Assembly: GCA_946481735.1 (NCBI GenBank)
Contig: CAMLOU010000028.1
Span: forward strand, 1-34,473
Direction: 5' to 3'
DNA from: an uncultured Cellvibrio sp.
Lineage (GTDB): Bacteria > Pseudomonadota > Gammaproteobacteria > Pseudomonadales > Cellvibrionaceae
Length of the DNA: 34,473 nt
In this document: in pieces, positions 24,490 to 31,748 of the stretch
How the letters are laid out: each line of letters begins with the position of its first letter
Position numbering within the stretch: the first letter of the stretch is position 1
The notes under the pieces: model-generated
What the model was told of the DNA's origin: nothing
The model's database searches: none
What the model saw: only the letters and a program-made list of their open reading frames with translations
Made by a program: the position numbers and the translations under genes

Positions 24490-25566
24490 ATGTCTACCGT
24501 TCTGCCCGAAAATTCCATTGCACGCTGGTTGTTGGTCTTTGTCCTGATCGCCGCCATTTATTTCTTCAGCGGCTTTGTGGTACCGGTACTCGCTGCGTTG
24601 ATCATCGGTTTCGCCAGTTGGCCCTTGTATGAACGTCTGTTAAACCGGTGCCATCGCAACAACGTCATGGCAGCCACTATTGCCTTGCTCATCATCTTGA
24701 CAGTGTTGGTTATCCCCATCGCCCTCGCCTTTTCCTATGCCATCGAAGAAATCAAGATTTGGGTGGAGTGGCTGGTGATCGCCAACCGCGAAGGCGCCGC
24801 CGCGCCAGCATGGATCGGTGCCCTGCCCGGTGTGGGCGAATGGTTAACCAATTACTGGAATGAAAATCTGGCCAACCCCCACGACTTGGGTGAATTGGTG
24901 CAACTCTTCAGCGGCGAACACATCGGCAATATCTACCGCTGGTTACTCGCACTGAGCGGAAAAGCCTTCGGGTTGATCCTGACCTTGTTATTCATGTTGA
25001 TCACATTATTTTTTATCTACAAAGACGGCCTGCGATTAATCGCGCAAGTCGACAAAGTGGGCGACCGCATCTTACCGATTCACTGGCAACGTTTTTCACG
25101 CGTCGTGCCTGCGACCGTCAGCTCAACCGTGACCGGTATGGGTTTAATTGCCTTGGGTGAAGGTGTCGTGCTCGGCGTTGCCTACGCCATCGCCGGTGTT
25201 CCCTCGCCGGTAGCGCTCGGCGTACTTACCGGTTTTCTTGCCCTGGTACCCGGCGGCGCACCACTCGCCTTCACCATGGTTTCACTTTACCTGGTAGGCT
25301 CCGGTGATACGGTTGCCGGTATCGGTTTATTTATCTGGGGCTCGGTGGAATTATTTATCGTTGATAAAACCCTGCGCCCGCGTCTGGTGGGTGGCCCAAT
25401 CAAACTCCCTTTTCTACCGACGTTTTTTGGTTTGATCGGCGGCGTAAAAACCATGGGTTTTGTCGGCCTCTTTGTCGGCCCCGTGTTGATGGCGATTTTG
25501 ATTGCGATCTGGAAAGAGTGGCTGCATCACATCGATAACAGCTCACGCTCAGAAGAAGATTTATAA
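24490..25566 (+). CDS. AI-2E family (YdiK/PerM-like) membrane transporter
   Basis: An inner-membrane protein of 358 residues with about seven or eight hydrophobic segments. The N-terminal pair (LLVFVLIAAIYFFSGFVVPV, LIIGFASWPLYERL) and the C-terminal block (LTGFLALVPGGAPLAF, TLRPRLVGGPIKLPFLPTFF, GLFVGPVLMAILIAIW) are the AI-2E transporter signature; the overall form is closest to E. coli YdiK. Members have been linked to autoinducer-2 export or ion transport, but substrates of most are unknown. I choose ATG 24490; ATG 24460 in the same frame would add 10 residues and cannot be excluded. It ends convergent to gloA across a long inverted repeat. Confidence 0.88.
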   Translation: MSTVLPENSIARWLLVFVLIAAIYFFSGFVVPVLAALIIGFASWPLYERLLNRCHRNNVMAATIALLIILTVLVIPIALAFSYAIEEIKIWVEWLVIANREGAAAPAWIGALPGVGEWLTNYWNENLANPHDLGELVQLFSGEHIGNIYRWLLALSGKAFGLILTLLFMLITLFFIYKDGLRLIAQVDKVGDRILPIHWQRFSRVVPATVSSTVTGMGLIALGEGVVLGVAYAIAGVPSPVALGVLTGFLALVPGGAPLAFTMVSLYLVGSGDTVAGIGLFIWGSVELFIVDKTLRPRLVGGPIKLPFLPTFFGLIGGVKTMGFVGLFVGPVLMAILIAIWKEWLHHIDNSSRSEEDL

Positions 25567-25584
25567 TTTTTTACTGAACCGAAA

Positions 25585-25689
25585 GCAGAAGGACGGAGTA
25601 TGATGCGCGACACGCCGTAAACCCATCCCTGGGGGCTCGACACCGACTTCCTGTCGGTGACGGTCGCGCATCATACTCCGTCCTTCTGC
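25585..25689. repeat. 27-bp perfect inverted repeat around a 51-nt centre
   Basis: Left arm 25585-25611 and right arm 25663-25689 are exact reverse complements (outer end GCAGAAGGACGG, inner end GATGCGCGAC). The centre has its own hairpin CACCGAC-TTCCT-GTCGGTG (25641-25659). The element lies between convergent genes (stop at 25566, gloA stop at 25741). It may be a dispersed non-autonomous repeat that also ends transcripts from both sides; no transposase or coding sequence is inside. Confidence 0.85.
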
Positions 25690-25740
25690 CAGTGCCACAC
25701 GATAAAAATTACGTTCTCGAATGATGCTGATGGCAATAAA

Positions 25741-26124
25741 TTATTCGATGCCCAGCAATTCAACCTTATAACCATCCGGATCTTCAACAAACGCCAGAAT
25801 CGTTGTGCCGTGCTTCATCGGCCCCGGCTCACGCACAATCTTGCCGCCCGCTGCGCGAATTTTTTCGCAGGTTGCATACACGTCATCGCAACCCAGCGCA
25901 ATATGACCGTAGGCCGTACCCAGTTCATATTTTTCCACGCCGTAGTTATAGGTCAGCTCAATCACCGAATGAGTAGCTTCATCACCGTAACCCACAAAAG
26001 CCAAGGTGAATTGTCCTTCCGGATAATCATGCTTGCGCAGAAGCTTCATGCCGAGGATGTCAGTGTAGAACGCGATGGATCGATCAAGATTGCCCACGCG
26101 CAACATAGTGTGAAGTAAACGCAT
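25741..26124 (-). CDS. gloA: Lactoylglutathione lyase (glyoxalase I)
   Basis: GloA isomerises the methylglyoxal-glutathione hemithioacetal to S-lactoylglutathione in the cytoplasm. The 127 residues carry the metal ligands H5, E56, H74 and E122 at exactly the E. coli Ni(II)-enzyme positions. Other landmarks are [31 protein letters not shown] and [18 protein letters not shown] precedes the ATG. The gene stands alone between the inverted repeat and the outer-membrane protein gene, whose stop lies 45 nt upstream. Confidence 0.97.
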   Translation of the reverse strand: MRLLHTMLRVGNLDRSIAFYTDILGMKLLRKHDYPEGQFTLAFVGYGDEATHSVIELTYNYGVEKYELGTAYGHIALGCDDVYATCEKIRAAGGKIVREPGPMKHGTTILAFVEDPDGYKVELLGIE

Positions 26125-26169
26125 AAATCACCTTTACAGATTATTGACCACGAATTGTAAAAGACTACA

Positions 26170-27879
26170 TCAGAAGCGTTGCTGTGCGCTGACAAGCAAC
26201 TGAAAATCGCTGATGCCGGATTTGGCGGCCAGTGGTGTGGCAAAGTTTACGTGAACCACGTTACCTACGCGAACTTTACTGGAGCTGAAGCGCAAGCCAA
26301 AGCCGATATTGGATAAGTGCGGATTGGGTTGACCGTCTTTATCGCCCCAGGCTTTACCGGCATCGAAAAAGAGCACACCGCCCATACGGACAATATTGAA
26401 CAGGTGATAATCAGAAAAATAACGTCGCTCAAGCGTGAATAAATAACGCTGGTCGCCGCGCTGAAAATCAGTGGGATAACCGCGCAAACCGGTTTCATCG
26501 CCAGCGGTTAATTGTTCGTGCTGTAAAAGATCCTGGCCCACATCGTAGCGAACTCGTGCGTACCAGCGGTTTTTATCATTGATAAAATAATTGTAAGCAA
26601 TTTCACCACCAATCACCGAACTGTCGTCGCGACCGGAATCCAGGTGGTGGCGGCCATCCATCTCGGCACTCATTTCCAGAATATGGTGGTTGCGCATATC
26701 GATCACGTTAGTGATCTTACCTTTGTAGCGCACCATCTCATCCGCACTATCCAAAGAGGTGCCGCCATAACCGATACGAAATTCGGTATTCACCCCCAAC
26801 GCGATATCTTCTGCGCGCTGGATCTGGTTGACGTTTTTAAATACACCGAATTGATTGTGTAGCGATTGAAAGCCAATCCAGGGGTATACGGCTTTGCGAT
26901 CTTCCGGAATACCGAGAAGGGTATCGTCTATCTCGTAAAAGGTGTCTTCTTCTTTGGTAAAACCAACCAGAATCCGGCGGGTGTATTCATCATCGACATG
27001 GGTCGCAACACCAAAAAACGCTTCCTGGAAAACCTGCTGGTGGCGGTATTCATTAATGACATCACCACCGGAGCGAATCACACTGACCTCGGAAATATCA
27101 TCCAGCTGAATACCGGTTGCCCAAGGGGTCGCCAATGAATAAAAAGGCTTGGCGACATAGATTGAGCTGTTATCACCATCGCTGGTTTCAGCGAAAGAAA
27201 GTTTTACCGATACCGGCTTGTTGAGAAAATGTGGATTGGAAAAACTGTAACGGATACTGTTGCGATCTGCTGTTTGTTCGTAACCGATAACCACGCTGTT
27301 ACCGGACCCCAGAATATTGTCATCGCTGAGCGCAAAACCCGATTCACTGTCATCTGCTTTTTGACTGAACGACACTTGCGGTTCCAGCGACCAGGAATCC
27401 TGGGTTACCACCAGGATATCAATCTCATCATCGCAAACGACATCGGGCACGATATAAGCTGTTGATAAATAATTGCGGGTACGCAGGATACGCGCACTTT
27501 CCTGAATCATCTTGCGATTAACTTTATCGCCTTCTTTGAACAGCAGTTGGGATTTAACGACGTGGGGTTTGGTATTGACGTGTACCTTGTTTAAAAAACG
27601 ATACAGGCTGTTGTTTTCATCCGGATTACTTTCATCGAACACATCGATGTTATTGAATGCAATATTGCGAATGGTTTTGCCTTCGTATTGCGCAAAAATA
27701 TTGGTATCGATACGTGTATTTTTATCGCGGGCAACATCGCCTTCTTGCCAGCCATGCTCAAAGCGAACGCATTCCTGATCCACCTCCTTTGCAGAAATAG
27801 ACTCCGTTTGCGCCAGCGCCCCAGCACTGAACAGCAACATCGCGCTCACTACTAACCCATTACCCAGGGTCTTGATCAT
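26170..27879 (-). CDS. Omp85/BamA-superfamily outer-membrane protein with one POTRA-like domain
   Basis: A protein of 569 residues with a Sec signal peptide (1 to about 23, cleavage after GALA), one POTRA-like region (about 65-160: KTIRNIAFNNIDVF, LLFKEGDKVNRKMIQES, IDILVVTQDSW) and a C-terminal beta barrel of about 400 residues. The Omp85 L6 motif appears as L465-R-G-Y (GLRGYPTDFQRGDQ), and the protein ends in Phe (QQRF), the usual BAM-recognised terminus. It is much shorter than BamA and has fewer POTRA domains, so it is neither BamA nor TamA. No dedicated partner gene (TamB, TpsA) is adjacent. A role in lipid or protein handling at the outer membrane is possible but unassigned. Confidence 0.82.
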   Translation of the reverse strand: MIKTLGNGLVVSAMLLFSAGALAQTESISAKEVDQECVRFEHGWQEGDVARDKNTRIDTNIFAQYEGKTIRNIAFNNIDVFDESNPDENNSLYRFLNKVHVNTKPHVVKSQLLFKEGDKVNRKMIQESARILRTRNYLSTAYIVPDVVCDDEIDILVVTQDSWSLEPQVSFSQKADDSESGFALSDDNILGSGNSVVIGYEQTADRNSIRYSFSNPHFLNKPVSVKLSFAETSDGDNSSIYVAKPFYSLATPWATGIQLDDISEVSVIRSGGDVINEYRHQQVFQEAFFGVATHVDDEYTRRILVGFTKEEDTFYEIDDTLLGIPEDRKAVYPWIGFQSLHNQFGVFKNVNQIQRAEDIALGVNTEFRIGYGGTSLDSADEMVRYKGKITNVIDMRNHHILEMSAEMDGRHHLDSGRDDSSVIGGEIAYNYFINDKNRWYARVRYDVGQDLLQHEQLTAGDETGLRGYPTDFQRGDQRYLFTLERRYFSDYHLFNIVRMGGVLFFDAGKAWGDKDGQPNPHLSNIGFGLRFSSSKVRVGNVVHVNFATPLAAKSGISDFQLLVSAQQRF

Positions 27880-27938
27880 TTTTTGTTCTCTGGAAAATTA
27901 ACTCGGTATACAGCCAAGCATAAGACAACACAATTTCG

Positions 27939-27944
27939 ATTATA
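27939..27944 (-). promoter_or_regulatory. Candidate -10 (TATAAT) of the Omp85-family gene
   Basis: On the minus strand the hexamer is a perfect TATAAT, 59 nt before the ATG at 27879. The -35 region is poor, but the 14-bp palindrome ATCATCCGGATGAT (27958-27971) lies immediately upstream, overlapping where a -35 would be, and could bind a regulator. Confidence 0.45.
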
Positions 27945-27957
27945 GTGATTGCAAATC

Positions 27958-27971
27958 ATCATCCGGATGAT
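27958..27971. promoter_or_regulatory. 14-bp perfect palindrome upstream of the Omp85-family gene
   Basis: ATCATCCGGATGAT, next to the TATAAT at 27939-27944, followed on the plus strand by a T-run. It is either an operator of the minus-strand promoter or a weak hairpin; no plus-strand gene ends here, which argues against a plus-strand terminator. Confidence 0.4.
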
Positions 27972-28038
27972 TTTTTTGTTTAAGAGTGTTGGGCCGCGCA
28001 CATTAACACGAGTCACAGGGCTTCACAAAGACACCGCA

Positions 28039-28785
28039 TCAGTGGTGGTGGAGCTGGTCCTCAACAGGAGCGCTGTGTTGGTGGGGTGGCGTGTTCTCGG
28101 CCTCCGGGTGGTGATGGTTGTGTCCGGGACCACCGCCCATCATCGTCCAGACCCCGAAGAAAATAATCAACACCGCAAATCCGATCCGCACACCGCGCGC
28201 CTGCAGCAGGCCAGCCAGTTTGCGCGCAGCAAGGCCCGTAGCCAATACCGCGGGCAAGGTTCCCAAACCAAATGCCAGCATCACACCACCGGCCTGGCTG
28301 ATATCCGCCTGGGCCGCCGCATAGGCGAGTGCGGTATACACCAGGCCACACGGCAACCAACCCCAGATCACCCCCAGCAGCGCTGCCTTGGGCAGACTGT
28401 TGACCGGCATCAGGGGCTTTCCCAGGGGCTGCAGGTAAGCCCACAGATAGCGCCCCACCCGCTCCAGATAAATCAGCCCGCGCCACCAGTCCGCCAGGTA
28501 AAGCCCCATGGCGATCAACAGGGCGCCCGCCACCATGCGCAGCCAGGTTTCACCGGCCCAGCCGCTGAGGGCACCGGCAAATGCACCCAATAACACGCCC
28601 ATGAGGGTATAACTGCCGACTCGCCCGAGGTTATAGGTCAGCAACAACTGGAAACGACGCTGGCGTGCCTCAGCCGGAATTGCCATGGTCAGTGCCCCCA
28701 TGATGCCGCCACACATTCCCACGCAATGGGCGCTGCTGAGCAAGCCGAGGGAAAAGGCGGTGAATAGCGGGGCCCAATCAATCAT
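28039..28785 (-). CDS. DsbD_2/TauE-SafE-like membrane protein of the cbb3 maturation cluster
   Basis: An inner-membrane protein of 248 residues with about six helices. The first helix carries SSAHCVGMCGGI, and a later one GWLPCGLVY, the paired Cys motifs of the DsbD_2 (cytochrome biogenesis transmembrane) group, often annotated sulfite exporter TauE/SafE. Beside ccoS it most likely serves copper or thiol handling in cbb3 oxidase assembly. The C-terminal tail is strikingly His-rich (GHNHHH, HQHS, LHHH), suggesting metal binding. The ATG at 28785 overlaps the ccoS stop by 8 nt; the long open frame further upstream runs through ccoS and is rejected. Confidence 0.85.
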   Translation of the reverse strand: MIDWAPLFTAFSLGLLSSAHCVGMCGGIMGALTMAIPAEARQRRFQLLLTYNLGRVGSYTLMGVLLGAFAGALSGWAGETWLRMVAGALLIAMGLYLADWWRGLIYLERVGRYLWAYLQPLGKPLMPVNSLPKAALLGVIWGWLPCGLVYTALAYAAAQADISQAGGVMLAFGLGTLPAVLATGLAARKLAGLLQARGVRIGFAVLIIFFGVWTMMGGGPGHNHHHPEAENTPPHQHSAPVEDQLHHH

Positions 28786-29032
28786 GAGGCGGCTCGGCCT
28801 GGCGGGGTGTCGGTTGAGGTACTTTGGATTCAGGCGCAACTTGAGCCGGATCCGTCGGTGGTGTCGGCTCACCTGGCCCCGTTTTTTTCGGCTTGTCTTC
28901 ATCAAACAGGATGCGATGGGCCTCGGTGTCCAGGTTTTCGTACTGACCGCTGTGAATCGCCCAGAACAAAAAGCGCAAGGCAATGGCGACAAAGATCAGA
29001 GCGATAGGAATCAAAAAATAAAAACTTTCCAC
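28778..29032 (-). CDS. ccoS: cbb3-type oxidase assembly protein CcoS
   Basis: A small single-pass inner-membrane protein of 84 residues needed for cofactor insertion into the CcoN subunit. The N-terminal helix (FLIPIALIFVAIALRFLFWA) followed by SGQYENLDTEAHRILFDED is the FixS/CcoS signature. The C-terminal 35 residues are a Pro-rich extension beyond the usual 50-70-residue form. It starts 11 nt after the ccoI stop and overlaps the next gene by 8 nt, so the three are one transcription unit. Confidence 0.93.
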   Translation of the reverse strand: MESFYFLIPIALIFVAIALRFLFWAIHSGQYENLDTEAHRILFDEDKPKKTGPGEPTPPTDPAQVAPESKVPQPTPRQAEPPHD

Positions 29033-29043
29033 AACAAGTGCCG

Positions 29044-31548
29044 TCAGGGGTGATCCGCCCCTGAGCTGTCACTCAGGCGCAGGGAGTTGAAGATTACGAT
29101 CAACGAACTGGCCGTCATACCGATTGCCGCTTGCCAGGGAGCAACCCAACCGGCGGCCGCCAGCGGCAAGGCCAGGACGTTGTACGCCAGGGAAAAACGC
29201 AGATTCTGCTGGATGATCCGCTTGGTGCGGTGAGCCAATACCACCGCCCTGTGCAATACCTCCAGGTTGTCATTCAACAAGACCGCATCGGCGCGGGTTT
29301 GTGCCAGATCCGAAGCGGAGGCCATGGCGATGGAAATATCTGCACCGGACAGAATCGGCACATCATTGATGCCGTCTCCCAGCATCAGCACTTTATCACC
29401 CTGAGCTTGCCGCTGGTGCAGGTGCGACAATTTGTCCTCCGGCCGCGCGCCGGCGATAAATTCCCTGATACCCAATGGTTCGGCAAGGGCTGCCACGGCA
29501 CCGGATTGATCGCCGCTGAGCAATTCCACGGCTATCCCGTCGCGCTGGAAGGCCGCAACCACTGCCGCTGCACCGGGGCGCACCTCATCCTCCAGGGCAA
29601 TCCAGGCCAGCGGTCCTTGATGGTCGCCCAACAGCAGCCACTGTTGCCGGGTGTCGGGCAGGATCGGAAGCGCGGTATCCGGTGAAAATAGCGCCGCGAC
29701 AAAATCCACACTTCCCAGGCGATAGCGCACCTCTGGCGCACTCCCCCCCGGCACACCACCCTCTGCCACGTCACCCTCTACCCCGGCCCCGGTGATTTGC
29801 CGAACCCGGGTGGCTGGCGGCACATCCTTCTGGTGGCGAAACGCCATCGCCAGGGGATGGTTGGCACTGGCTTCCAGCGCTGCCGCAATGGCCAGGCACC
29901 GGGTTTGATCCAGGCTACCGCAGGTGCGCACCTCGGCAATACCAAACTGGCCTTTGGTCAGGGTGCCGGTTTTGTCGAAGATGACGCGATTGACCTGGGT
30001 CAGGGCTTCCACCACATGACCGCGCGCCACCAGGAAACCCTGCTTGCGCAAATTGGCGGTCACCGCGCTTAAGGCGGCGGGCATGGCCAGGGCCAGCGCA
30101 CAGGGACATGTCACCACCAATACTGACAAGGTAACCCAGAGCGCCCGCGTCGGGTCGTACCACCACCAGAACGCAAAGACCAGCGCGCAGACCACCAGCA
30201 GGCGCGCAATAAAAAAGCGGGCGATCCGGTCAGCCACGGTTACCTGGGCGGGTTTTTCCTCCGCCGCCTGTGCGGCAAGCCGTTCAATGGCCGAGAGCTG
30301 GGTCGCCGCGCCGGTTGCCGTCACACTAACCACCAGCGGGCTATCGGTGTTGAGGGTACCGGCAATCACCGCGTCGCCGTGCCGCTTGGTCACCGGCCGG
30401 GATTCACCGGTCAGGATCGCCTCAACGGCACTACTCTCACCGGAAGCCACCAGCCCGTCACAGGGAAACGTCTCTCCGGCTTTCACCAACACGCGATCAC
30501 CCGGCCGCAGGGTTTTCAGCGGAACCTGTTGCTCGGTGGTGCGGCCCTCCTGCTCGGTGAGGCAACAGGCGCTGAGGGGCATCAACTGCGCGAGATTACC
30601 AAAGGCCATGCGGTTGCGATGCCGCGCGCGCATCTCCACGTAACGCCCCAGCAACAGGAAAAACGCAAACATGGAGATGGATTCGAAATACACCTCACCG
30701 CCGCCAACGACGGTGGCCCAGCCACTGGCGATATAGGCGAGGCCGATAGCCAGGGCCACCGGCACGTCCATCACCAGATGACGACTTTTGATACTGCGCC
30801 AGGCCGATTTAAAAAACGGCCAGCAACTGAAAAACACCACCGGGGTGGCCACCAGAAAACTTTGCCAGCGCAAGAAATTTAACCAGGCATCGGTAGCGCC
30901 GGTGTACATACCCACCGCCACCATCATTGCCTGCATCATCGCAAAGCCCGCCACGCCCAGGCGAAACAGGGCCATGCGGTTCTCTTTCCTGACCAGGTCC
31001 TGTTGTTGTTCATCGGTAGCGGGGCGAGGTTTGTAGCCGATCTCCGCCAGGGCAGCCAGCAGTTCGCTCAGCGGCTGCTGTTGCGCATCCCAGATCAAGG
31101 TGCAACGGTGGGTGGTGATATTGATGGTGATTGACTGGACTGCGGGTTGTTTTTTCAGGTGGGTTTCAATCAGCCAGCTGCACGCCGCGCAGCTGATGCC
31201 TTCAAGTAACAGGTTCGCCTGGCGCAGTTGGCGCCCTGCATCCAGTTCAAGCACAAAGTCAGCTTGCACATCCGGCAGGTCGTAGATGTCCCAGCGGGTT
31301 TGCACCTCTTTGTGCGTGCCCGGGTTATAGGTATCCGGACGCGCGCTATTCTCGGTACGAAAGCGATAAAAATTTTCCAGCCCGCCATCCACAATGGCCA
31401 TCGCCACCGCCTGGCAACCCGGGCAGCACATCCGTTCCTCTTTATCGGCAATAGTCACCGGAAAATGGGCACCGGCAGGTACAGGCAAGCCACAGTGGTA
31501 ACAGGGAAGAGGAGTATCGGATGCGGGTATAGACACGGATATGGGCAC
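29044..31548 (-). CDS. ccoI: Copper-transporting P1B-type ATPase CcoI (FixI)
   Basis: An inner-membrane P-type ATPase of 834 residues that exports Cu(I) for assembly of cbb3 cytochrome oxidase. In order it has an N-terminal Cys-rich zinc-ribbon-like region typical of CcoI (C16, C19, C41, C42, C45), an HMA domain with GISCAACSW near residue 115, eight membrane segments, the C481-P-C483 metal-transport motif, phosphorylated D525 in DKTGTLTKG, the SANHPLA motif and GDGINDVP. The start is GTG at 31548 with only a weak ribosome site. ccoH, normally just upstream, is separated from it by the plus-strand plpD gene, so ccoI should have its own promoter in 31549-31748. Confidence 0.95.
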   Translation of the reverse strand: MPISVSIPASDTPLPCYHCGLPVPAGAHFPVTIADKEERMCCPGCQAVAMAIVDGGLENFYRFRTENSARPDTYNPGTHKEVQTRWDIYDLPDVQADFVLELDAGRQLRQANLLLEGISCAACSWLIETHLKKQPAVQSITINITTHRCTLIWDAQQQPLSELLAALAEIGYKPRPATDEQQQDLVRKENRMALFRLGVAGFAMMQAMMVAVGMYTGATDAWLNFLRWQSFLVATPVVFFSCWPFFKSAWRSIKSRHLVMDVPVALAIGLAYIASGWATVVGGGEVYFESISMFAFFLLLGRYVEMRARHRNRMAFGNLAQLMPLSACCLTEQEGRTTEQQVPLKTLRPGDRVLVKAGETFPCDGLVASGESSAVEAILTGESRPVTKRHGDAVIAGTLNTDSPLVVSVTATGAATQLSAIERLAAQAAEEKPAQVTVADRIARFFIARLLVVCALVFAFWWWYDPTRALWVTLSVLVVTCPCALALAMPAALSAVTANLRKQGFLVARGHVVEALTQVNRVIFDKTGTLTKGQFGIAEVRTCGSLDQTRCLAIAAALEASANHPLAMAFRHQKDVPPATRVRQITGAGVEGDVAEGGVPGGSAPEVRYRLGSVDFVAALFSPDTALPILPDTRQQWLLLGDHQGPLAWIALEDEVRPGAAAVVAAFQRDGIAVELLSGDQSGAVAALAEPLGIREFIAGARPEDKLSHLHQRQAQGDKVLMLGDGINDVPILSGADISIAMASASDLAQTRADAVLLNDNLEVLHRAVVLAHRTKRIIQQNLRFSLAYNVLALPLAAAGWVAPWQAAIGMTASSLIVIFNSLRLSDSSGADHP

Positions 31549-31576
31549 TTTTCAGGATACGTCAAAGACTGGTTGA

Positions 31577-31588
31577 TCACCGGTGATA
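31577..31588. promoter_or_regulatory. 12-bp palindrome between ccoI and plpD
   Basis: ATCACCGGTGAT, 29 nt before the ccoI start in the 200-nt divergent spacer. It overlaps TTGATC, but the second half does not fit the FNR/Anr site TTGAT-N4-ATCAA. A possible operator; nothing else recognisable was found in 31549-31748. Confidence 0.35.
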
Positions 31589-31748
31589 TGGATTGGCCGG
31601 TCCGTCGGGTGCAAGCAAAATCGCGCGGTCATTATAGCCGAGCCCTGCTGATCGCGCAGGCCGAATCATAGCGTCGAGGGTAACTTTTCATCCGGCTGTG
31701 CTACACCTATACCGTTACGTCACTTCAGCCACGACAAAGGATGCGTCC

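Noticed and set aside
27951..27985. Plus-strand terminator (palindrome followed by T-run)
   Set aside because: No plus-strand gene ends nearby, and only five base pairs remain once a loop is allowed.
28786..28992. 69-codon upstream extension of the DsbD_2-like gene
   Set aside because: It is the ccoS gene read in another frame; the overlapping ATG at 28785 begins the first membrane helix.
31571..31590. Possible FNR/Anr site before ccoI
   Set aside because: TTGATC is present but the downstream half does not read ATCAA at the required spacing; only a generic palindrome remains.
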